From Nakamurella multipartita DSM 44233 (GTDB taxonomy: Bacteria; Actinomycetota; Actinomycetes; Mycobacteriales; Nakamurellaceae), in NCBI RefSeq assembly GCF_000024365.1, contig NC_013235.1:1736001-1800000 (forward strand): a stretch of DNA of 64,000 bases, read 5' to 3'. A program made the translations under genes and the position numbers. Shown here piece by piece: positions 18,333-25,538 of this stretch. How positions within the stretch are numbered: position 1 is the first letter of the stretch; each line of letters begins with the position of its first letter. A model generated the notes under the pieces. The model saw nothing but the letters and a program-made list of their open reading frames with translations. It was not told the origin of the DNA and searched no databases.

Positions 18333-19664
18333 TCAGGCGTGGGCCGGGGTGTCCGGCTCGTCGAGCCCGGGCAGGAACCGGGTGACGATCTCCCGGAACG
18401 GCGCGGTCGCGTCCAGCTGGCACAGCACGCCGACCGAGCCGAGAGTGACCCGGTGAATCAACAAATAGGACGGCGGCAGGTTCAAATTGCGCGCCATTTT
18501 TGACTCTTCGCTGGAGAAGTTCGACATTCGCGCCGCCTGCGCCTGCATCCAGGTGCGGGTGAAATGGAACTCGGGCTGGCGCAGCGGTTCGATGAACGGC
18601 ACCAGGTAGTCCATCAGCAGTTCGGGATCGGGGTCGTAGCCGGCCGGGATGAAGCCCTCCTCGCGCAGGGCGGCCATCACCAGATCGGCCCGGCCTTCCA
18701 GGGCCATCCGGGTCACCCGGCCGATGATCGCCGGGGTGCCCTCGGGCACCCGGGCCACCGAGCCGAAGTCGATGACGGCCAGCCGGCCGTCCTCGGTGAG
18801 CATGTAGTTGCCCGGGTGCGGGTCGGCGTGCAGCAGGCCGACCTGCTGCGGGGCGGCGAAATGCAGCTCGGCCAGCAGGGTGCCGGCGCGGTTGCGCTGC
18901 TCGGTCGTGCCGCCGGCGATGATCTTGTTCAGGGAGATGCCGTCCACCCATTCCCCGATGATCGCCTTGGGGGCGCTGGCCACCACCCGGGGCACCAGGA
19001 AGTTGGCGTCGTCGGTGTAGGCGGCGGCGAATTGGCGCTGGTTGTCGGCCTCGCGGGCGTAGTCCAGTTCTTCCAGGATGCGGTCGCGCAGCTCGGCGAC
19101 CAGCGGGCGGATCTGGGTGCCGGGGATGACCATGCCGAGCAGGGGAGCGACCCGGAACAGCTGGTCCAGGTCCGAGCGCAGGGCGGCGTCCGCGCCCGGA
19201 TATTGCAACTTGACCGCGACCTGGCGCCCGTCGTGCCAGATGCCGCGGTGCACCTGGCCGATGCTGGCGGCCGCGGCGGCGGTGTCGTCGAACTCCTGGA
19301 AGCGGGACCGCCAGCCGGTGCCGAACTGGTGGGCCATGATCTTGTGCACGGTCTCCGGCGGCATCGGCGGGGCCGCGTTCTGCAGCTTGGTCAGCGCCTC
19401 CCGGTAGGGCGCGGCGTACTCGTCGGGGATGGCCGCCTCGTACACCGACAGGGCCTGGCCGAACTTCATCGCGCCGCCCTTGAGCGTGCCGAGGACCTCG
19501 AAGAGCTGCTCGGCGGTGCGCCGCTGCATCTCGCTGCTGATCTGGTCGCGGTCCCGCCCGGCCAACCGCTGGCCCAGGCCCAGCGTGGCGCGACCGGCCG
19601 CCGACAGCGGCAGGCTGGCCAGACGTGCGGTTCTGTTCAGGGCACCGCGGGGAATGTCGGCCAC
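18333..19664 (-). CDS. ABC1/AarF/UbiB family atypical kinase
   Basis: A 443-residue member of the UbiB protein-kinase-like family. Visible motifs are the family's KFGQALSVYEAAIPDEY (KxGQ), the lysine strand QVAVKLQYPG, and the metal motifs LLHADPHPGNYM and LAVIDFGSV. Bacterial members support quinone or lipid handling by ATPase action. It corresponds to Rv3197, which sits in the same neighbourhood in mycobacteria. Start is ATG-type at 19664. The gene order ABC1 kinase then E1-like protein is conserved. Confidence 0.9.
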   Translation of the reverse strand: MADIPRGALNRTARLASLPLSAAGRATLGLGQRLAGRDRDQISSEMQRRTAEQLFEVLGTLKGGAMKFGQALSVYEAAIPDEYAAPYREALTKLQNAAPPMPPETVHKIMAHQFGTGWRSRFQEFDDTAAAAASIGQVHRGIWHDGRQVAVKLQYPGADAALRSDLDQLFRVAPLLGMVIPGTQIRPLVAELRDRILEELDYAREADNQRQFAAAYTDDANFLVPRVVASAPKAIIGEWVDGISLNKIIAGGTTEQRNRAGTLLAELHFAAPQQVGLLHADPHPGNYMLTEDGRLAVIDFGSVARVPEGTPAIIGRVTRMALEGRADLVMAALREEGFIPAGYDPDPELLMDYLVPFIEPLRQPEFHFTRTWMQAQAARMSNFSSEESKMARNLNLPPSYLLIHRVTLGSVGVLCQLDATAPFREIVTRFLPGLDEPDTPAHA

Positions 19665-19708
19665 CTGCCCATTGTGTCAGGGGCGGCGACGGGCTCGGCC
19701 GGGCGCGC

Positions 19709-20794
19709 TCACGGGGTGCGGTGGCAACCGCAATCCGGGTGTTCGGGCCAGGTGCGCCGGCGGGGGGCCAGCGCGTCGGGCGTCCACTCGACCGAGCCGT
19801 TCACCGTCGTCGGTACCCCGGTGCCGTCGATCAGCTCCAGGGTCTGCCCGATGGCGAGGCAAGCGGCCATCGCCGAGATGGTCACCGGCGCGCGGGGTGT
19901 CTGCCGGGACAGCTGACCGGCCACCGCGGGCCAGCCCGGGTCGGCGTCGGCGCGGTGCCGGTTCACGCAGCCCAGGCAGCTGGATCGGCCGGGCAGCACC
20001 AACGGGCCGACCAGCGCGCGGGCCGCCTGGGTGAGCACCGCCAGGTGCGGGATGCGCTGATGGACCAGAATGGCCGCCCGGACCAGGTCCGGGACTTGCT
20101 CACCGACCAGGACGACCAGCGTCGGAGACTGGTGGGCGGCCGGCCGATGGGTGCGGACCAGCGGGTTCGCCGCCCGCAGGGCCCGGGTGGCGGTCGAGCC
20201 GGCGGCCGGGCGGGGACGCGCGTCCGGGTCGGCTCCCGGGGGCGACGGATCGTGATGGACGTGCCCGACGCCGGCCGCCGCCACCAGGGTGGCGACCAGG
20301 GTCGCGGCCGCGCAGTCGCCGTGCACGACGACCAGCGCGTCCTGCCGGGCCTGCAGGATCCGGGTGGCCGCGGCCTGCCCGTGCCGGTGGGCCAGGCCGA
20401 TCCGTTCGCCGGCCAGGTGCCCGGGCACCGCGCCCGGCCGGTGCGCGGACCGGGCCGCGTCGACCAGTAACCCGGCGGCCAGCAGCTCGCCGAGCAGCGA
20501 TCCCCAGACCATCGGGTCGGCGTCGTGGGCCTTCAACACAGTGTCGACCGGACGCAGCCCGTCCAGCTCGGCCAGGATGGTGGCCGCGTCCGGTGGTGCG
20601 TTGAGCAGGCAGACCCGCCGCGGTTCCTCGACGCCGATCTGGAGTTCGTCCGGTGACCGGACGATCAGCGGAACGTCCGCGGACAGCGCATAGCGGGCCG
20701 ACAGATCCACCCGCGTCACGTCATGAACAGCCACCTCGTCATCACCCCGGACCAGGGTGACGCATCCCGACGAGGCACGGGGAAAGTTGTCCAC
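19709..20794 (-). CDS. E1-like/TOMM leader-binding type protein (Rv3196 type)
   Basis: About 361 residues with an E1/ThiF-like plan: an N-terminal region, then DALVVVHGDCAAATLVATLV where an E1 enzyme would hold its nucleotide loop, and cysteines in SSCLGCVNRH and CGCH near the end that probably bind zinc. Such proteins are often annotated as cyclodehydratase or TOMM precursor-peptide-binding proteins. No YcaO gene or precursor peptide is in the window, and the adenylation motif looks degenerate, so a different role is likely. Start GTG 20794 overlaps a DnaA-box-like sequence; GTG 20734 is a good alternative. Confidence 0.6.
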   Translation of the reverse strand: MDNFPRASSGCVTLVRGDDEVAVHDVTRVDLSARYALSADVPLIVRSPDELQIGVEEPRRVCLLNAPPDAATILAELDGLRPVDTVLKAHDADPMVWGSLLGELLAAGLLVDAARSAHRPGAVPGHLAGERIGLAHRHGQAAATRILQARQDALVVVHGDCAAATLVATLVAAAGVGHVHHDPSPPGADPDARPRPAAGSTATRALRAANPLVRTHRPAAHQSPTLVVLVGEQVPDLVRAAILVHQRIPHLAVLTQAARALVGPLVLPGRSSCLGCVNRHRADADPGWPAVAGQLSRQTPRAPVTISAMAACLAIGQTLELIDGTGVPTTVNGSVEWTPDALAPRRRTWPEHPDCGCHRTP

Positions 20795-20817
20795 AGGGCG
20801 ATCGCTCCTGTGGATAA
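20787..20817. promoter_or_regulatory. Two inverted DnaA-box-like sites
   Basis: TTGTCCACA at 20787-20795 and TGTGGATAA (complement TTATCCACA) at 20809-20817 match the actinobacterial and general DnaA-box consensus. They are inverted around GCGATCGC, and TCCACAGG/CCTGTGGA can also form an 8-pair stem. The pair lies at the start of the E1-like gene. Confidence 0.55.
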
Positions 20818-20823
20818 CCGTCC

Positions 20824-20846
20824 CGCCCCGGGAGTCCCCCGGGGCG
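20824..20846. terminator. GC hairpin after the DUF5679 gene
   Basis: CGCCCCGGG (20824-20832) and CCCGGGGCG (20838-20846) are perfect arms 10 bases beyond the stop of the small minus-strand gene. There is no T-run, so termination is only likely. Confidence 0.5.
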
Positions 20847-20855
20847 TCCCGAAAA

Positions 20856-21005
20856 TCAGGCCTTGCCGAGGATCCGGTTCATCTTGGTGCCGCAGACCGG
20901 GCAGGTGCCCTTCGCCATCCGGCGACCGTTGGTCTCGGCGACCTCACCCTCGAAGTCCCGCTTCTCCTTGCACTTCACGCAGTAGCCGTTGTAGGTCTCG
21001 GCCAT
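20856..21005 (-). CDS. DUF5679 small zinc-ribbon protein
   Basis: The 49-residue product reads MAETYNGYCVKCKEKRDFEG ... TCPVCGTKMNRILGKA, with two CxxC pairs for one zinc. It matches the DUF5679 type, short proteins widely conserved in actinobacteria and resembling ribosomal zinc ribbons. ATG at 21005 is preceded on its strand by AAAGGAAGG, a strong ribosome site, which fixes the start. It is cytoplasmic and basic. Function is not known; a ribosome-associated role is a guess from its look. Confidence 0.88.
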   Translation of the reverse strand: MAETYNGYCVKCKEKRDFEGEVAETNGRRMAKGTCPVCGTKMNRILGKA

Positions 21006-21180
21006 CGGCCCTTCCTTTCGTTCGCGGCGGCCCGGAGCCCGAGATGGCCTCGTTGCCGGCAAGCCCGCACCCGCTTGATCCGTGGATCGGACCGGCGCTC
21101 ACCGTACCCGCAGCGCACCGCCGAGCCGGGGATTTGCGCTGAACGGCCCCGATGTCGATCCGGCTGACAGACTGGGCCGC

Positions 21181-22230
21181 ATGGCCAGTTCACCGTTCCC
21201 CGCCCCCGTCTACCTCGCCGACGACGCCCGCTACGACTCGATGCCCTACCGCCGCACCGGCCGCAGCGGCCTGCTGCTGCCCGCCGTCTCGCTGGGCCTG
21301 TGGCAGAACTTCGGCGACGTCAACCCGCTGGATACCCAACGGGCGGTGCTGCGCCGGGCCTTCGACCTCGGCGTCACCCACTTCGACCTGGCCAACAACT
21401 ACGGCCCGCCGTACGGATCGGCCGAGACCAACTTCGGCGCGCTGATGGCCCAGGACTTCCGGCCGTACCGGGACGAGCTGGTCATCTCCACCAAGGCCGG
21501 CTACGACATGTGGCCCGGGCCCTACGGCGACCGCGGCTCGCGCAAGTACCTGCTGGCCTCGCTGGATCAGTCGTTGCGGCGGATGGGTCTGGACTACGTC
21601 GACATCTTCTACTCGCACCGCGCCGACCCGGACACGCCGCTGGAGGAGACGATGGGCGCGCTGCACACCGCGGTCGCCTCCGGGCGGGCGCTGTACGCGG
21701 GCATCTCGTCCTACTCGCCGGAGCGGACCCGGCGGGCCGCGGAGATCCTGGCCGACCTGGGCACGCCGCTGCTGATCCACCAGCCGTCGTACTCGATGCT
21801 CAACCGCTGGATCGAGGAGGGCCTGCTGGACACCCTGGGCGAGCTGGGCGTCGGCTGCATCGCGTTCTCCCCGTTGGCCCAGGGCATGCTCACCGGCAAG
21901 TACCTGGACGGGGTGCCGGAGGACTCGCGCGCCGCGCGGGGCGGTTCGCTCTCGCCCGAGCTGCTCACCGACGAGGCGCTGAGCCACATCCGCGCGCTCA
22001 ACGGCATCGCCGCCGACCGCGGTCAGTCGCTCGCCCAGCTGGCCCTGTCCTGGGCGCTTCGGGACGAGCGGGTGACCTCGGTGCTGATCGGCGCGTCGTC
22101 GGTGCGCCAGCTGGAGGACAACCTGGCGGCGACGGCGAACCTGGCCTTCGACGACGAGGAGCTGGACCGGATCGGGGCGCACGCCGTCGACACCGGCATC
22201 AACCTGTGGAGCCCGTCCAGCGCGGTGTGA
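21181..22230 (+). CDS. Aldo/keto reductase (YghZ-like)
   Basis: A 349-residue TIM-barrel NADPH oxidoreductase. MPYRRTGRSGLLLPAVSLGL and NFGDVNPLDTQRAVLRRAFD match the YghZ/L-glyceraldehyde-3-phosphate reductase group. The catalytic Asp and Tyr lie in HFDLANNYGPPYG, Lys in VISTKAGYDMW and His in YVDIFYSHRADP. The cofactor site near the end is VLIGASSVRQLEDNL. Start ATG 21181 gives the standard length. Likely substrates are short aldehydes such as methylglyoxal or glyceraldehyde 3-phosphate. It is transcribed away from the DUF5679 gene. Confidence 0.9.
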   Translation: MASSPFPAPVYLADDARYDSMPYRRTGRSGLLLPAVSLGLWQNFGDVNPLDTQRAVLRRAFDLGVTHFDLANNYGPPYGSAETNFGALMAQDFRPYRDELVISTKAGYDMWPGPYGDRGSRKYLLASLDQSLRRMGLDYVDIFYSHRADPDTPLEETMGALHTAVASGRALYAGISSYSPERTRRAAEILADLGTPLLIHQPSYSMLNRWIEEGLLDTLGELGVGCIAFSPLAQGMLTGKYLDGVPEDSRAARGGSLSPELLTDEALSHIRALNGIAADRGQSLAQLALSWALRDERVTSVLIGASSVRQLEDNLAATANLAFDDEELDRIGAHAVDTGINLWSPSSAV

Positions 22231-22254
22231 GCGGGAGGCCGGCCCGCGCCCGGG

Positions 22255-23637
22255 TCAGACCGGGCGCGGCGGCTGCTCGTCGGGGTTGCCGTCGTCGCCG
22301 GCCGGGTCCCGGGAATCAGCCGGAGCGGCTGAATCGGCCGGGTCGGTCGCGTCGTCCGGCTTGCCCAGCAGCTGGGTCTCGATGTCGTCCAACCCGGCGA
22401 GCAGCTCGGTGAACTGCTTGTCGCGTTCGACGAAGCCCTTCGGGTCGTCCAGGTCGGTGCCCGAGGGCAGCAGGCCCGGGTCGGCCCACAGGGCGTCCCG
22501 GCCGTCCGTGCCGCGGGACTCGCCCACGGCCTGCCACAGCTCGGCGGCGGCGCGCAGCCGCCGGGGCCGCAGCTCCAGGCCGATGAGGGTGGCGAAGGTC
22601 TGCTCGGCCGGCCCACCGGTGGCCCGGCGCCGGCGCAGCGTCTCGCGCAGCGCGTTGGCCCCCGGCAGCCGTTCGCCGACCGCGTCGGCGACGACCGTGT
22701 CCACCCAGCCCTCGACCAGCGCGAGCAGGGTCTCCAGCTCGGCCATCGCGGCCTGCTGGCCGGGGGTGATGGTCGGCTCGAACATGCCCTGGCCCAGCGC
22801 CGCCTCGATGCTGGCCGGGTCGGACGGGTCGATGTTGGAGGCCAGCTGCTCGACCGCGGAGAAGTCGACCGAGATGGCCCGCGCGTAGTCGTTGATCAGC
22901 GCGACCACCCGGTCCCGCAGCCACGGGGTGCCCGCGTACAGCCGGTGGTGGGCCGCCTCGCGGACGGCCAGGTACAGCCGCACTTGGTCCTCGGGCAGGT
23001 TCAGCCCGGCGCCGAACTCGCTGATCGAGCGGGGCAGCAGCGCGGCGGTGCCCTCGGGTCCGAGCGGGATGCCGACGTCGGTGGAGGTGAGCACCTCGGT
23101 GGCCAGCTGGGCCAGCCCCTGGCCCAGCTGCGAGCCGAAGGCCATGCCGCCCATCGAGCCCATCATCGCCAGCAGCGGTCCGGCCTGGGCCTTGGCCTGC
23201 TCGGGCAGCCCGTCCACCCAGGCGCGGGAGACCTGCTCGGCGATGGGGGAGCACAGCTTCTCCCAGGCCGGCATGGTCGCGTCCACCCACTGGCGGGGCG
23301 TCCAGGCGGTGGCCGTGCGGGCCCCGGCGGGCAGCGCGGTCGCGCCGTCCAGCCAGACTTCGGCCAGCTTGATCGCCTCGACCACCTTGTTCACGTCGAC
23401 CGCGGAGGCCGGGTGGGAGGCGGGCAACTGGGAGGTGGCCAGCCGGCGCGCCAGGTCGTAGTTGACCGGGCCGGTGGAGGCACCTGAGGCGTTCGCCTGC
23501 GACATCATCTGGCCGAGCTGGGAGAGCATCGAGCCGAGCTGGCCGAGGTCGAAACCGCCTGGCCCCGGGCCCTGGCCCGGCTTGCCGTCGGGGTCGTCAT
23601 CTCCGGATGGGCTGAATCCGAAGGGCAGATTCGTCAT
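22255..23637 (-). CDS. DUF2342 zinc-dependent metalloprotease-like protein
   Basis: A 460-residue protein corresponding to Rv3195. It begins MTNLPFGFSPSGDDDPD, then a Gly/Gln/Met-rich linker, and continues with the helical DUF2342 domain. The segment LAVREAAHHRLYAGTPWLRD contains the E-x2-H-type putative zinc motif on which the metalloprotease label rests. Proteolysis has not been shown, to my knowledge. No signal peptide is present. The start ATG at 23637 was preferred over an upstream in-frame codon at 23655. It diverges from the PDZ-Lon gene, with 78 bases between starts. Confidence 0.85.
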   Translation of the reverse strand: MTNLPFGFSPSGDDDPDGKPGQGPGPGGFDLGQLGSMLSQLGQMMSQANASGASTGPVNYDLARRLATSQLPASHPASAVDVNKVVEAIKLAEVWLDGATALPAGARTATAWTPRQWVDATMPAWEKLCSPIAEQVSRAWVDGLPEQAKAQAGPLLAMMGSMGGMAFGSQLGQGLAQLATEVLTSTDVGIPLGPEGTAALLPRSISEFGAGLNLPEDQVRLYLAVREAAHHRLYAGTPWLRDRVVALINDYARAISVDFSAVEQLASNIDPSDPASIEAALGQGMFEPTITPGQQAAMAELETLLALVEGWVDTVVADAVGERLPGANALRETLRRRRATGGPAEQTFATLIGLELRPRRLRAAAELWQAVGESRGTDGRDALWADPGLLPSGTDLDDPKGFVERDKQFTELLAGLDDIETQLLGKPDDATDPADSAAPADSRDPAGDDGNPDEQPPRPV

Positions 23638-23715
23638 GCGGCCCACGTTACGCACTTTCGTCCCTCCTGGGTGGCGTGGGTGTGAACGATCCTGCTCACC
23701 CCTACCCTCGCAGTC

Positions 23716-24777
23716 ATGTCCTGGTTCACCCGGCTGTCGACCCGCGGCCGCACCCTCGTCGTGGGCGGCGCGACCAGCGCGGTCCTGTTGACCGCGGCGG
23801 TGGCCATTCCCATCCCGTACGTCGCCATCTCGCCGGGGGTGACCTACAACGTGCTCGGCTCGGTCGGCGACACCCAGGTGATCACTTTCACCGGTGACGA
23901 CGTACCGGCCGGGGCGGACGCCGCCCGCTCCGGCGAGGGCAACCTGAACATGACCACCATCTCGATCAGCGACGGCATCACCCTGTTCGAGAGCCTGGGG
24001 CTGTGGGCGTCGGGCCGGTTCGCGCTGGCCCCTCGCGAGGACTACTTCCCGCCGGACCAGACGGTCGAGCAGGTGGAGGCGCAGAACGCGCAGGCATTCC
24101 GGGACTCGCAGTCGGCGGCCGAGATCGCGGCCCTGCGCTATCTGGACTACCCGAACGTGGTCTACGTCGGCGACATCGCCGAGGGCTCACCCAGTTCCGG
24201 GGTGCTGCAGCCGCAGGACAAGATCGTCGGGCTGGACGGCACGCCGATCACCGACTTCGCCTCCCTGCAGGCCGCGCTGGCCGGGACCACCCCGGGTCAG
24301 ACGGTGACGGTCACCGTGCACCGGGACGGGCAGAGCGTCGACGAGAAGGTCACCCTGGGCAGCAACCCGAGCGTGGGCACCCAGGGTGTGCTGGGGATCG
24401 GCGCCGTGCAGCGGCCGCAGGCGCCCTTCGACATCACGATCGCGCTGGAACGCATCGGCGGCCCGTCGGCCGGGTTGATGTTCGCGCTGGGCATCATCGA
24501 CCGGCTCTCCGACGAGGACCTGACCGGGGGCGAGTTCGTCGCCGGCACCGGCACCATCGACGCGGACGGCAAGGTCGGCCCGATCGGCGGCATCCTGTTC
24601 AAGATGATCGCCGCTCGGGAGGCCGGCGCCACCGTGTTCCTGGTGCCCGCGGACAACTGCGCGGAGGCGTTGACCCAGGTGCCGGAGGGTCTGCAGCTGG
24701 TCAAGGTCGGGACGCTCACCGACGCCACCGCGGCGCTGGACACGCTGCGGGCGGGCGGCACCCCGCCCGGCTGCTAG
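23716..24777 (+). CDS. PDZ and Lon-like (S16) membrane-anchored protease
   Basis: A 353-residue YlbL/Rv3194c-type protein. Residues 12-35 are a signal anchor (TLVVGGATSAVLLTAAVAIP). A PDZ domain follows (GSPSSGVLQPQDKIVGLDGT). The C-terminal S16 domain has the Ser of the Ser-Lys dyad in GGPSAGLMFALGI and the Lys in ADGKVGPIGGILFK. No AAA+ module is present, as usual for this family, so it should cleave extracytoplasmic substrates without ATP. Two cysteines in the C-terminal part (DNCAEAL, PPGC) may pair. Confidence 0.92.
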   Translation: MSWFTRLSTRGRTLVVGGATSAVLLTAAVAIPIPYVAISPGVTYNVLGSVGDTQVITFTGDDVPAGADAARSGEGNLNMTTISISDGITLFESLGLWASGRFALAPREDYFPPDQTVEQVEAQNAQAFRDSQSAAEIAALRYLDYPNVVYVGDIAEGSPSSGVLQPQDKIVGLDGTPITDFASLQAALAGTTPGQTVTVTVHRDGQSVDEKVTLGSNPSVGTQGVLGIGAVQRPQAPFDITIALERIGGPSAGLMFALGIIDRLSDEDLTGGEFVAGTGTIDADGKVGPIGGILFKMIAAREAGATVFLVPADNCAEALTQVPEGLQLVKVGTLTDATAALDTLRAGGTPPGC

Positions 24778-24785
24778 GGCAGCGC

Positions 24786-25301
24786 TCAGTTCTGGTCGTC
24801 GAAAGTCAGCTCGAGGGCGTCCAGCAGGTTGGGAGCCAGATCCGCCCCGCGAACCAGCGGCAACTCCTGCTCCCCGGCGGGCACCCGCACCCGCAGGAGG
24901 CAGGCGCGGGGTCCGGACCGCAGGACCCCGGCGACCAGCCGCGCCTCGGTCCGCTCCGGATGCTCGGCCGCCTGGGCGGCGGCCGCGTCCGGGTCCTCGG
25001 ACAGGGCCTCCTGGGCGCTGGGCGGCAGCACCAGGATCTCCTGGACCAGCACGCAGCCGGCGACGCCGGCCGGCCAGGACACCTGGGCCAGGCCCCGGGC
25101 CACGTCCTGGTCCGGCAACGGGTCCTGGGCGATCGGCGTGTAGACCGCCGTGTCCAGTTCGGCGGCCAGCGACGGCTGGGCGGCGAGCAGGTCCTCGGTG
25201 CGGACCAGCGCGAACAGCTGCACCGGCCGGTCCCACCCAGCGGAGGCGACGAATTGCTCGACCTCGGTCAGCGCGGCAGCCAGGTCACGGTCCTCACTCA
25301 T
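24786..25301 (-). CDS. PPA1309-type conserved actinobacterial protein
   Basis: 171 residues from ATG 25301. The product (LTEVEQFVASAGWDRPVQLF ... ARGLAQVSWPAGVAGCVLVQ) belongs to the actinobacteria-specific PPA1309 group found next to UPF0182 and YlbL genes. It is acidic, soluble and lacks known catalytic motifs. The ends RLVAGVLRSGPRACLLRVR and ELPLVRGADLAPNLLDALE are conserved in the group as I recall. It converges with the PDZ-Lon gene (8 bases apart) and diverges from the UPF0182 gene. Function unknown. Confidence 0.8.
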   Translation of the reverse strand: MSEDRDLAAALTEVEQFVASAGWDRPVQLFALVRTEDLLAAQPSLAAELDTAVYTPIAQDPLPDQDVARGLAQVSWPAGVAGCVLVQEILVLPPSAQEALSEDPDAAAAQAAEHPERTEARLVAGVLRSGPRACLLRVRVPAGEQELPLVRGADLAPNLLDALELTFDDQN

Positions 25302-25538
25302 TCCGATGATCTTCGCACGTGGGGGGCACACAGCTGACGCATATGAGTTCTGCGTGAATCCGTCCGTTGCCCGATCGTTGCCCGATCCGGGGAACCCTGC
25401 GGCCCATGCCTACAGTTGAGGGATCGAGCACGCGCGTACGACTCGACTCGCCTGGCATCCGGTCCGCACGGCCGAACGCCGTCCAGCGGCGATCATTGGC
25501 GGGCTCGATGCATGAGAGACGACCCGAGGAGTTCATCC

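Noticed and set aside
20787-20817. A replication origin
   Set aside because: Only two DnaA boxes, no AT-rich unwinding region and no dnaA, dnaN or gyrase genes.
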